A stretch of 16,257 nucleotides of DNA from Kineosphaera sp039812485 (GTDB taxonomy: Bacteria; Actinomycetota; Actinomycetes; Actinomycetales; Dermatophilaceae), in assembly GCA_039812485.1 (NCBI GenBank), contig JBDIAP010000089.1, positions 1 to 16,257 on the forward strand, written 5' to 3'. The translations under genes were made by a program, and so were the position numbers. This document shows, piece after piece, positions 1-5,699 of this stretch. Below the pieces are notes generated by a model. That model was not told the origin of the DNA. It ran no database searches and was given only the letters and a program-made list of their open reading frames with translations. Numbering within the stretch: position 1 is the stretch's first letter; each line of letters starts with the position of its first letter.

Positions 1-684
1 ACCCGCATCGACGTCGCGAACGCCGGCCTCGCCGAGCGCTCCGCCGCCGTCGACGGCCTGCGCGCCGACATCACCGCGCTGCAGGCCGGCGCCGGCGACG
101 ACGCGCGGCCGGCCGCCGCCCGGGCCGCGGCCCTCGGGCTGCAAGCGGGCACCGTGGCGCTCACCGGCCCCGGCGTCGTCGTCACCCTCGACGACGCGCC
201 CGCGTCTCCCCTTGACGGGCAGGTCGACGCGCAGGCGCGCGGCGGTCAGTTCGCACCCGGCCGGATCGTCGCTCGAGACCTGCAGGCGGTCGTCAACGCC
301 ACGTGGGCAGCCGGCGCCGAGGCCGTCGCCGTCAACGGACACCGGCTCACCGCGACGTCGGCCATCCGCTTCGCCGGGCAGGCGATCCTCGTCAACTACC
401 GTCCCCTGACCAGGCCGTATGTCGTCACCGCCCTCGGCGCCCCCGACCTGGGCGAGCGCTTCGAGTCCGGCGCCGGCGGCGCCTACCTGCGCGAGCTGAC
501 CGCCGCCTATCAGGCCCCGACCCAGGTGCGGGCCTCCGACCGGCTCAGCGTGCCCGTCGGCACGGCGCTCTCGCTGCGCTATGCGCGACCGGCTGCGGGC
601 GCCGGGCCCACGCCCGACCGCGACCCGACCCAGGACCCCACCCGTGACCCGACCCGTCACGCGACCCAGGAGGCCAGGCCATGA
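1..684 (+). CDS. DUF881 family protein, C-terminal part (5' end outside window)
   Basis: The reading frame is open from base 1, so the gene begins upstream; 227 residues are visible. The first ~45 residues are Ala/Leu/Arg-rich with a heptad-like pattern, as in the coiled coil that precedes the DUF881 domain. The DUF881 core follows: GPGVVVTLDDAP, then VVNATWAAGAEAVAVNGHRL, TATSAIRFAGQAILVNYRPL and RPYVVTALG. The usual N-terminal membrane anchor is not seen and should lie off-window. The C-terminus is a low-complexity tail of Asp-Pro-Thr-Gln/Arg repeats encoded by a 12-bp tandem repeat. The stop overlaps the sbp start (ATGA), so the two genes are translationally coupled. The family's biochemical role is unknown; it is conserved beside Sbp in actinobacteria and probably acts at the cell envelope. 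It corresponds by position to M. tuberculosis Rv1823. Confidence 0.88.
   Translation, partial: TRIDVANAGLAERSAAVDGLRADITALQAGAGDDARPAAARAAALGLQAGTVALTGPGVVVTLDDAPASPLDGQVDAQARGGQFAPGRIVARDLQAVVNATWAAGAEAVAVNGHRLTATSAIRFAGQAILVNYRPLTRPYVVTALGAPDLGERFESGAGGAYLRELTAAYQAPTQVRASDRLSVPVGTALSLRYARPAAGAGPTPDRDPTQDPTRDPTRHATQEARP
622..669 (+). repeat. 12-bp tandem repeat, 4 copies, in the DUF881 tail
   Basis: Four consecutive 12-bp units lie at 622-633, 634-645, 646-657 and 658-669; the first reads GACCCGACCCAG. They encode DPTQ, DPTR, DPTR and HATQ. The last unit is the most diverged. The unit length is a multiple of three, so copy-number change keeps the frame. Confidence 0.85.
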
Positions 685-1013
685 TCCCCGCCATCGGACT
701 GCTCGTCGGGCTGGCGATCGGTCTCGTGCTTCAGCCCAACGTGCCGCTGTGGCTGCAGCCCTATCTGCCGATCGCCGTCATCGCCGCCCTCGACGCGGTC
801 TTCGGCGGCATCCGCGCGGTGCTCGACGGCATCTTCGACGACAAGGTCTTCGTCGTCTCGTTCGTGTCCAACACGCTCGTGGCGGCCTTCATCGTCTTCC
901 TCGGCGACCAGCTGGGGGTCGGCGCGCAGCTGTCGACGGGCGTCGTCGTCGTGCTCGGCGTGCGGATCTTCTCCAACGTCGCCTCGATCCGGCGGCACCT
1001 CTTCAAGGCGTAG
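681..1013 (+). CDS. sbp: Small basic protein Sbp (DUF1290 family membrane protein)
   Basis: A 110-residue membrane protein. Its hydrophobic segments lie at about residues 2-18, 27-45, 55-75 and 80-98, interrupted by short charged loops, and it ends in the basic tail RRHLFKA. The segments IAVIAALDAVFGGIRAVLDG and FDDKVFVVSFVSNTLVAAF match the Sbp/DUF1290 pattern. The length fits the family (about 110-120 residues). The ATG overlaps the preceding stop by four bases, and AGGAGG at 668-673 gives a good ribosome binding site. In Firmicutes and Actinobacteria sbp lies near cell-division or envelope genes; the molecular function is not established. It corresponds by position to Rv1824. The next gene starts 14 bases downstream, so the three form one operon. 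Confidence 0.92.
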   Translation: MIPAIGLLVGLAIGLVLQPNVPLWLQPYLPIAVIAALDAVFGGIRAVLDGIFDDKVFVVSFVSNTLVAAFIVFLGDQLGVGAQLSTGVVVVLGVRIFSNVASIRRHLFKA

Positions 1014-1027
1014 GGGGAGTGACCCGG

Positions 1028-2155
1028 ATGTTCGCACGCAGGCGTCGCGCAGGGGGCTCGGATCCCCTGCGCCCGCAGTCCCCGCCCTCGCAGTCCCAGC
1101 CCTCGCAGTCCCAGCCCTCACAGTCCCAGCCCTCGCCGCCGGTTCCGCGCGGCGACCCGCAGCGCCCGGGCGCCGCGGACGTCCCGGCCACGCAGGCCGG
1201 CAACGAACCCCCCACCGACCCCGCCGCGACCGGCCGCGCCGCCACCGACCCCGCGACCACCAAGCCCGCCACGGCCAACACGACCACGACCGACACGACC
1301 ACGACCGACGCGACCACGACCACGACCGCTGCGACCGACACGACCACGACCGCCCCCGGGCCGGGCGACTCCGCGACCGACCCCGGGCCCACGGACTCGC
1401 GCCGCTCGTGGCGGCACCTGTGGCGCGCCGCGCGCCTCCGCCCGTCGCGCTCGGGACTCGTCGTCGCGCTCCTCGCCGTGTTGCTCGGGGTCGCGCTCTC
1501 CACGCAGATCGGCCAGACCCGCCAGCGCGGACTCGAGGGGCTGCGTCAGTCCGAGCTCGTCGCGGTGCTCGACGCGGTCACCCAGCGCTCCGCCCGCCTC
1601 GACGAGGAGATCGCGCGCCTCACCGCCGAGCGCGACCGGCTGCAGCGCGAGCAGGGCCTCGACCCCGACCAGGCCCGCGCCGCCGCCACCGCCCGCGCCG
1701 ACGCGCTCGGCATCCTCGCGGGCACCCTGGCCGCTCGCGGCCCGGGCGTGCGCATCACGGTCTCCGACCCCGGGCACGTCGTCGGCTCGGCCACGATCCT
1801 CGACGCCGTCCAGGAGCTGCGGGACGCCGGTGCCGAGGCCATCCAGATCGGGCCGACGCGGGTCGTGGCCTCCAGCTACCTCACCGAGGACCCGTCGGGG
1901 CGGGTGGCCGTCGACGGGCGCGCGCTCGGCACCCCCTACACCGTGCTGGCCATCGGCGACGCCCAGACCATGGCCTCGGCCATGGCGATTCCCGGCGGGG
2001 TCGTCGAGAGCATCCGGGGCCTCGGCGCGACCATCACCGTGCAGCAGGAGCACGAGGTGCTGATCGACGCATTGCATGCCCCCTTCGCACCTCGTTACGC
2101 TCGACCGCAATCGAGCCCGACGGGTTCGCCGACCGGCTCGACAAGCGGTCCGTGA
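1028..2155 (+). CDS. DUF881 family protein with repeat-rich cytoplasmic N-terminus
   Basis: 375 residues. Start chosen at ATG 1028, about nine bases after the GGGGGA stretch at 1013-1018; the in-frame GTG at 1019 sits too close to that site, and the open frame further upstream only overlaps sbp. Order of parts: a basic start MFARRRRAGG; four Ser-Gln-Pro units (about 16-36); a Thr-rich repeat (82-109); a basic stretch; one transmembrane helix (about 143-160, GLVVALLAVLLGVALS); a coiled coil (about 165-210); and the DUF881 domain (about 225-355), with GPGVRITVSDPG, LRDAGAEAIQIGPTRVVASS and LGTPYTVLAIGD. The tail is Ser/Pro/Thr-rich. The topology is type II, with the DUF881 domain outside. The ~140-residue disordered N-terminus appears long for the family, judged from memory. 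It corresponds by position to Rv1825. Function is unknown beyond the envelope association. Confidence 0.88.
   Translation: MFARRRRAGGSDPLRPQSPPSQSQPSQSQPSQSQPSPPVPRGDPQRPGAADVPATQAGNEPPTDPAATGRAATDPATTKPATANTTTTDTTTTDATTTTTAATDTTTTAPGPGDSATDPGPTDSRRSWRHLWRAARLRPSRSGLVVALLAVLLGVALSTQIGQTRQRGLEGLRQSELVAVLDAVTQRSARLDEEIARLTAERDRLQREQGLDPDQARAAATARADALGILAGTLAARGPGVRITVSDPGHVVGSATILDAVQELRDAGAEAIQIGPTRVVASSYLTEDPSGRVAVDGRALGTPYTVLAIGDAQTMASAMAIPGGVVESIRGLGATITVQQEHEVLIDALHAPFAPRYARPQSSPTGSPTGSTSGP
1076..1135 (+). repeat. 15-bp tandem repeat, 4 copies (Ser-Gln-Pro)
   Basis: Units lie at 1076-1090 (one mismatch), 1091-1105, 1106-1120 and 1121-1135; the unit is CAGTCCCAGCCCTCG. Translated in the DUF881 frame they give repeated Ser/Gln/Pro. 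The near-identity of three units suggests recent expansion by slippage. Confidence 0.9.
1277..1351 (+). repeat. 15-bp tandem repeat, 5 copies (Thr/Asp/Ala)
   Basis: Five 15-bp units start at 1277, 1292, 1307, 1322 and 1337. The consensus is GACACGACCACGACC, with unit 4 most diverged. It encodes runs of four threonines separated by Asp or Ala in the disordered N-terminus of the second DUF881 protein. Confidence 0.88.
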
Positions 2156-2197
2156 ACGCGTCCGACCCTGCAGATCATCACGTGGAGAAGGAGTGTC

Positions 2198-2584
2198 ATG
2201 GCCGACCTGGAATACCCCGAGGACCTGCGCTACACGGCGGAGCACGAGTGGGTTCGCAGCGGGGAGGACGGGATCGTGCGCATCGGCATCACCGCCTTCG
2301 CGCAGGACGCGCTCGGCGACGTCGTCTACGTCAGCCTCCCGTCGGTCGGCGACGAGCTGTCCGCGGGCGACACGTGTGGCGAGATCGAGTCGACGAAGTC
2401 GGTCAGCGACCTCTACTGTCCGCTCGACGGTGAGGTGACCGCGGTCAACGAGGCCCTCGACTCGACCCCCGAGCTCGTCAACACCGATCCCTATGGCGAC
2501 GGCTGGATGTTCGAGCTCAAGGTCAGCGAGCCGCAGGCGGTGGGCGAACTCATGGACGACGCCGCCTACGAAGAGAGCCTGTAG
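2198..2584 (+). CDS. gcvH: Glycine cleavage system H protein
   Basis: 128 residues, the usual length for the family. GcvH is the lipoyl carrier that shuttles the aminomethyl group of glycine from the P protein to the T protein and is then reoxidised by the L protein, in the cytoplasm. The sequence shows the family start (YPEDLRYTAEHEWVR), ITAFAQDALGDVVYVSLPSVG, and the lipoylation site ESTKSVSDLY with the modified lysine at residue 67, followed by VNEALDSTPELVN and DGWMFELKV. The start is supported by AAGGAGTG seven to eight bases before the ATG. It follows the DUF881 gene by 42 bases and is probably co-transcribed with it. No glycine riboswitch precedes it, unlike gcvP downstream. It corresponds to Rv1826. 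Confidence 0.97.
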   Translation: MADLEYPEDLRYTAEHEWVRSGEDGIVRIGITAFAQDALGDVVYVSLPSVGDELSAGDTCGEIESTKSVSDLYCPLDGEVTAVNEALDSTPELVNTDPYGDGWMFELKVSEPQAVGELMDDAAYEESL

Positions 2585-2594
2585 CCGCATCCGC

Positions 2595-2641
2595 CCGGGG
2601 CGCCGAGCAGGCCCGCGGAGCGCCCCGGCCCGCATGCGGGC
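2595..2641 (+). terminator. Probable terminator region after gcvH (two GC-rich stems)
   Basis: A 9-bp perfect inverted repeat (2595-2603 with 2620-2628, CCGGGGCGC/GCGCCCCGG, 16-nt loop) is followed by a 14-bp palindrome at 2628-2641 (GCCCGCATGCGGGC). There is no T-tract, as is common for actinobacterial terminators. It lies just after the gcvH stop and before the garA promoter candidate. Confidence 0.45.
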
Positions 2642-2694
2642 AGGCTTGCGGCACACCGGCGGCGGGGCGTGCGCCGACCGGCTTGACCATGGTC

Positions 2695-2717
2695 TAACGT
2701 GGAACTTCAGGGTTGAG
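2695..2717 (+). promoter_or_regulatory. Candidate garA promoter with MerR-type operator
   Basis: TAACGT at 2695-2700 fits the actinobacterial -10 pattern TANNNT and would start transcription near 2707. No convincing -35 is spaced correctly: TTGACC at 2683-2688 is only six bases upstream. Overlapping the predicted start is the 18-nt element 2700-2717 (TGGAAC-TTCAGG-GTTGAG), whose right half GTTGAG is the inverse of CTCAAC. Ten of 11 bases (AACTNCAGGGT) recur before the second merR gene. Confidence 0.4.
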
Positions 2718-2817
2718 CTCTGGGCGCGCCCTGCTCCGGGTGCATCAGGCCCGGGGATGCCCGTGCGAATGGTGTCCGATCGCACGTCCGGTGGAACGAA
2801 GAGGGAGCGGGTGACGC

Positions 2818-3321
2818 GTGGTGTCCGAGGTCGACGACAACGGCGAGGGCCGGGACGAGGGCAACGAGCAGCGGCCCGGTGACGAGCCGGGGCGGCGGCC
2901 GTTCGATCCGGCGACCCAGCGCTTCCAGGGCCTGGGCGGTGGCGAGCCGGAGCCCGTGGCCGACACCGACGCCGACCTGTCCACCGACGACCAGGCGACG
3001 ATCGAGGCGCTGCGCCCCGGCACCGCGTTGCTGCTCGTGCTGCGCGGGCCGAACACCGGGGCCCGCTTCCTGCTCGACGCCCCGACGACGACGACCGGTC
3101 GACACCCGGACAGCGACATCTTCCTCGACGACGTCACGGTCTCGCGCAAGCACGCGGTCTTCCAGCTCGAGGGCGACGCGTTCGTCGTGCGTGACGTCGG
3201 CTCCCTCAACGGCACGTACGTCAACCGCGAGCGGATCGACTCGGCCGTCCTGCGGCCCGGCGACGAGGTGCAGATCGGCAAGTATCGGCTGGTCTTCCAC
3301 ACGGCCCGCCGCGCCGGCTGA
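2818..3321 (+). CDS. garA: FHA-domain protein, GarA/OdhI-like metabolic regulator
   Basis: 167 residues. GarA (mycobacteria) and OdhI (corynebacteria) bind and inhibit 2-oxoglutarate dehydrogenase and affect glutamate dehydrogenase/synthase until Ser/Thr kinases phosphorylate their N-terminus. The C-terminal FHA domain (about 70-160) is very close to GarA: GRHPDSDIFLDDVTVSR (94-110), KH 111-112, VGSLNGTYVN (127-136), DSAVLRPGDEVQIGKYRLVF. The phosphopeptide-binding residues R95, S109, R110, H112 and N131 are present. The N-terminal ~65 residues are acidic and disordered, and I do not see the ETTS phospho-threonine motif; the nearest candidate is PATQRF (31-36). Start: GTG 2818 (GTG 2821 is possible), preceded by GAGGGA at 2801-2806. 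It is followed 14 bases later by the ftsR-like gene. It corresponds to Rv1827. Confidence 0.9.
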   Translation: MVSEVDDNGEGRDEGNEQRPGDEPGRRPFDPATQRFQGLGGGEPEPVADTDADLSTDDQATIEALRPGTALLLVLRGPNTGARFLLDAPTTTTGRHPDSDIFLDDVTVSRKHAVFQLEGDAFVVRDVGSLNGTYVNRERIDSAVLRPGDEVQIGKYRLVFHTARRAG

Positions 3322-3335
3322 CCCGCCCGGCGACG

Positions 3336-4043
3336 ATGGCCGAGAGCCACCCGGCGGACCGCCGTTCGATCGGTGCCGTGCTCGATGAGCTGAGCGCCGA
3401 ATTCCCCGACGTCACCGTGAGCAAGATCCGCTTCCTCGAGGCGCGCGGGCTCGTCACCCCGCAGCGCACGGCGTCGGGCTATCGCTCGTTCTCCGCGGCC
3501 GACGTCGAGCGTCTGCGCTACATCCTCACGGCGCAGCGCGACCGGTTCTGGCCGCTCAAGGTCATCCGAGAGGCGCTCGACGCGATGGATCGCGGGCTGC
3601 AGCCGGCCTCCGACGTCGACCAGCGCCCGACCGTGCCGAGCCCGAGCGTCGACCCCGACGTGCCGACCGTCGAGGAGCTGCGCGAGCCGCCGGCCGCGCT
3701 CACGCTGACGCGCGGGGAGGTCATGACGTCCTCCGGGCTCGACGCCGCGATGCTCGACGCGCTCGTCGGGTACGGGCTGCTGCGGCCGGACCGGCGCGGC
3801 CATTTCGGCGCCGACGCGCTGCCGATCGCGGCCGCCGCCGCGACGCTGGCCTCCTACGGCATCGAGGCGCGGCACCTGAGGCCGTTCCGCACGGCCGCCG
3901 ACCGCGAGATCGGCCTCGTCCAGCAGGTCGTCTCGCCGCTGCGGGGCCGCGACCCCGAGCGGGCGGAGGTCGTCACCGCCGAAGTCTTGCGCGCCGGGAT
4001 CGCCCTGCACACCGCGCTCGTGCGGGCCGCCCTGCGCTCCTGA
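3336..4043 (+). CDS. ftsR: MerR-family regulator, FtsR type
   Basis: 235 residues. The N-terminal winged HTH of MerR type covers about residues 10-85: VSKIRFLEARGLVTPQRTAS, GYRSFSAADVERLRYIL, then RDRFWPLKVIREALDAMDRG. The pattern and the position after the FHA gene match Rv1828 of M. tuberculosis and FtsR (Cg1631) of C. glutamicum, which activates ftsZ transcription. Residues 90-125 are a Pro/Val/Asp linker. The C-terminal half (about 125-235) is a second domain with RGEVMTSSGLDAAMLDALVG and YGIEARHLRPFRTAADREIG, as in the long FtsR-like MerR proteins, and has no metal-binding cysteines. The ribosome site before ATG 3336 is weak, so coupling to the garA stop 14 bases upstream is likely. The gene symbol is by homology, not proof. 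Confidence 0.85.
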   Translation: MAESHPADRRSIGAVLDELSAEFPDVTVSKIRFLEARGLVTPQRTASGYRSFSAADVERLRYILTAQRDRFWPLKVIREALDAMDRGLQPASDVDQRPTVPSPSVDPDVPTVEELREPPAALTLTRGEVMTSSGLDAAMLDALVGYGLLRPDRRGHFGADALPIAAAAATLASYGIEARHLRPFRTAADREIGLVQQVVSPLRGRDPERAEVVTAEVLRAGIALHTALVRAALRS

Positions 4044-4069
4044 TCCGTCCTTTTCCGCGCGGCCGGATC
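4042..4069 (+). terminator. Weak inverted repeat after ftsR-like gene
   Basis: GATCCG at 4042-4047 pairs with CGGATC at 4064-4069, enclosing TTTTCCGCGCGG. It overlaps the stop codon region. A six-base stem is marginal; it may end or pause transcription before the nuclease promoter. Confidence 0.25.
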
Positions 4070-4135
4070 GGGCTGCGCCTCGCCGACGGCGCGCCCAGAC
4101 CCGGCGGTGCGCGGGCCTCGGCGGCGCGCACGAGG

Positions 4136-4148
4136 TAGCGTTGAGGGG
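4136..4148 (+). promoter_or_regulatory. -10 element placed for a leaderless transcript
   Basis: TAGCGT at 4136-4141 matches the TANNNT -10 consensus, and the GTG start codon begins seven bases after it (4148), exactly where transcription should begin. The only purine-rich stretch before the GTG (GAGGGG, 4143-4148) is too close to act as a ribosome binding site. No clear -35 is present, which is common for leaderless actinobacterial promoters. Confidence 0.5.
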
Positions 4149-4648
4149 TGCGTGATCTCGACGTCCTGGGCGTCCGTGTGGAGATGCCGACGAACCAGCC
4201 GATCGTCCTGCTACGGGAACGAGACGGCGACCGATACCTGCCGGTGTGGATCGGCGCGGCCGAGGCGGCCGCGATCGCCTTCGCCCAACAGGGCGTCACA
4301 CCGCCGCGTCCGCTGACGCACGACCTGCTGCGCGACGTCATCGCCGGGCTGGGTCACCAGCTCACCGAGGTGCGCATCGTCGAGCTGCGCGACAACGTCT
4401 TCTACGCGAGCCTCGTCTTCGCCGACGGCGTCCAGGTCGGCTCGCGCACGTCGGACGCCATCGCCCTGGCTCTGCGCACGGACGCCCCGATCCGGGTCGA
4501 GGACGCCGTCATCGACGAGGCGGGAGTGGTCGTCACCGAGGATCAGGACGACGAGGTCGAGCGGTTCCGGGAGTTCCTCGACCAGGTGTCGGCCGAAGAC
4601 TTCGACACGCCGGGTGGATCCGAGGGCTCGCCCCGCAGCCAGGGCTGA
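4148..4648 (+). CDS. Bifunctional nuclease (BFN/DUF151) family protein
   Basis: 166 residues. The BFN/DUF151 domain covers about residues 2-130: LGVRVEMPTNQPIVLLRERD, RYLPVWIGAAEAAAIAF, RPLTHDLLRDVIAGLG, FYASLVF, SRTSDAIALALRTDAPIRVE. The PVWIG and SDAIALA motifs are family hallmarks. Plant and bacterial members have reported DNase/RNase activity, but the role in actinobacteria is unclear. The C-terminal ~35 residues are acidic, then Gly/Ser-rich. Start at GTG 4148 is preferred because the DUF151 fold begins at once (RDLDVLGVRV) and the -10 element fits a leaderless mRNA. It lies between two merR genes, as Rv1829 lies between Rv1828 and Rv1830. Confidence 0.9.
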   Translation: MRDLDVLGVRVEMPTNQPIVLLRERDGDRYLPVWIGAAEAAAIAFAQQGVTPPRPLTHDLLRDVIAGLGHQLTEVRIVELRDNVFYASLVFADGVQVGSRTSDAIALALRTDAPIRVEDAVIDEAGVVVTEDQDDEVERFREFLDQVSAEDFDTPGGSEGSPRSQG

Positions 4649-4695
4649 CGCCTTCCACCTGACGCGCCGTAGCCGTGTGACGTGCGATAACGCCT

Positions 4696-4723
4696 GTGAC
4701 CCTCAACTACAGGGTGATAGTTT
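4696..4723 (+). promoter_or_regulatory. Promoter P1 of second merR with dyad in the spacer
   Basis: GTGACC (4696-4701) and TAGTTT (4718-4723) are separated by 16 bases. Within and overlapping the spacer is AACTA-N8-TAGTT (4705-4709 and 4718-4722). The 18-nt element 4702-4719 (CTCAAC-TACAGG-GTGATA) resembles the element before garA. A dyad between -35 and -10 is the typical position of MerR operators, so autoregulation, or control by the FtsR-like protein, is plausible. Confidence 0.5.
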
Positions 4724-4801
4724 CGACGGTCAGTAAAGGCCTGGTCAAGTCTCGATCGGCGCCTCAGCGCGACACGCCGAAACGCCGGGGACCGGCGGTG
4801 A

Positions 4802-4831
4802 TTGACGCCCCTGGACGCCGCGCCGTAGCGT
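4802..4831 (+). promoter_or_regulatory. Promoter P2 of second merR
   Basis: TTGACG (4802-4807) and TAGCGT (4826-4831) with an 18-base spacer form the best sigma-70-type match in the window. The predicted start near 4838 gives a leader of about 165 nt before GTG 5003. Confidence 0.55.
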
Positions 4832-5002
4832 CGTGTATGGCCGATGAATCGTCGGTAGACGCACCGCTTGGCAAAGCACCGCTTCGGCAGACACGCGCTT
4901 TGGCAGCCGCACCGCGTCGAGACGGCCGCATCAGTCGAGCCACCCCAGTTGACCTGCACCCGCGCAGCCGACAGGCGCGTCGGTCGCCATCCAGGAGGAC
5001 AC

Positions 5003-5599
5003 GTGAACTCGAACGAGACGCCCAGCGGTCGTCGAGTGACCGGTGACCAGGGCCTCCTCTTCAGCGACGACCTGCCCGAGCTCGCCGAGGACGAGGGCTA
5101 CCGCGGCCCCATCGCGTGCCGCGCGGCCGGGATCACCTACCGGCAGCTCGACTACTGGGCCCGCACCGGGCTCGTCGAGCCCTCGATCCGCACGGCGACC
5201 GGCTCTGGCACCGCGCGGCTCTACGGGTTCCGCGACGTGCTCGTGCTCAAGGTCGTCAAGCGCCTGCTCGACACCGGGGTCTCGCTGCAGCAGATCCGGA
5301 TCGCCGTCGGTCATCTGCGCGAGCGGGGGGTCGACGACCTCGCCCAGCTCACGCTCATGAGCGACGGGGCCAGCGTCTACGAGTGCACGAGCAGCGACGA
5401 GGTCATCGACCTGCTGCAGGGCGGCCAGGGCGTCTTCGGCATCGCCGTCGGCCGGGTGTGGCGCGAGGTCGAGGGTGAGCTCGCGACGCTGCCCACCGAG
5501 CGCCTCGAGCAGGAGGCGGCCGACGAGGTCGCCGTCGAGCTGCCCGACGGCGCCGTCGACGAGCTGAGCGCCCGCCGACGCAAGCGCCGCATCAGCTGA
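5003..5599 (+). CDS. MerR-family regulator, Rv1830 (ResR) type
   Basis: 198 residues. Start at GTG 5003 is decided by a strong AGGAGG at 4993-4998. After a 30-residue acidic N-terminus comes the MerR HTH (about 33-105): GPIACRAAGITYRQLDYWAR, TGLVEPSIRTATGSGTARLY, GFRDVLVLKVVKRLLDTGVS, LQQIRIAVGHLRERG. The C-terminal half (about 110-165) has LTLMSDGASVYECTSSDEVI and LLQGGQGVFGIAVGRVWREV, the small-domain pattern of Rv1830-like proteins, then an acidic region and the basic end RRRKRRIS. Rv1830 (ResR) influences growth and antibiotic recovery in M. tuberculosis; transferring that role here is inference. It has its own double promoter region and is followed by a terminator-like hairpin, so it is probably monocistronic. 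Confidence 0.88.
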   Translation: MNSNETPSGRRVTGDQGLLFSDDLPELAEDEGYRGPIACRAAGITYRQLDYWARTGLVEPSIRTATGSGTARLYGFRDVLVLKVVKRLLDTGVSLQQIRIAVGHLRERGVDDLAQLTLMSDGASVYECTSSDEVIDLLQGGQGVFGIAVGRVWREVEGELATLPTERLEQEAADEVAVELPDGAVDELSARRRKRRIS

Positions 5600-5618
5600 C
5601 GCCATGCGCCACCGCGCC

Positions 5619-5647
5619 GGTCAAGAGCCCGTAGCAGGGCCTTGACC
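5619..5647 (+). terminator. Terminator-like hairpin after second merR
   Basis: GGTCAAG (5619-5625) pairs with CTTGACC (5641-5647), and GCCC (5627-5630) with GGGC (5637-5640), closing a six-base loop with one bulged A. The 11-bp stem has no T-tract. It lies 20 bases after the merR stop and separates it from the gcvP leader. Confidence 0.6.
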
Positions 5648-5676
5648 TGCAGCGACGCGCCCGGCGCGCGCACGGT

Positions 5677-5682
5677 GATAAT
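5677..5682 (+). promoter_or_regulatory. Candidate -10 of the gcvP riboswitch transcript
   Basis: GATAAT at 5677-5682 is an AT-rich hexamer in very GC-rich surroundings, about 18 bases before the riboswitch P1 helix. Transcription would begin near 5689. No good -35 is found at 16-18 bases; TTGACC at 5642-5647 is too far away and belongs to the preceding hairpin. Confidence 0.4.
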
Positions 5683-5699
5683 CTCGACGCGCTGATCAA

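Larger units (their letters stand above)
4649..5002 (+). other. 354-bp regulatory gap before second merR
   Basis: No coding potential is convincing here. The small frame from ATG 4837 to 5046 has poor third-position GC and runs into the merR start. The stretch holds two promoter candidates (4696-4723 and 4802-4831), an operator-like dyad, and a leader of about 165 nt with an imperfect 15-nt repeat (GCACCGCTT at 4861-4869 and 4876-4884). This is a long and elaborate control region for one regulator gene. Confidence 0.6.

Noticed and set aside
581..1027. N-terminal extension of the second DUF881 gene
   Set aside because: The frame is open but overlaps sbp entirely in another frame and reads as Arg/Pro-rich noise; ATG 1028 has a ribosome site.
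4837..5046. Small leaderless ORF (69 codons) directly after promoter P2
   Set aside because: ATG 4837 is well placed after TAGCGT, but third-position GC is low for this genome and the frame overlaps the start of merR; it is more likely untranslated leader.
5642..5682. TTGACC at 5642 as -35 for GATAAT at 5677
   Set aside because: The spacing is 29 bases, far outside 16-19, and TTGACC is the right arm of the merR terminator hairpin.
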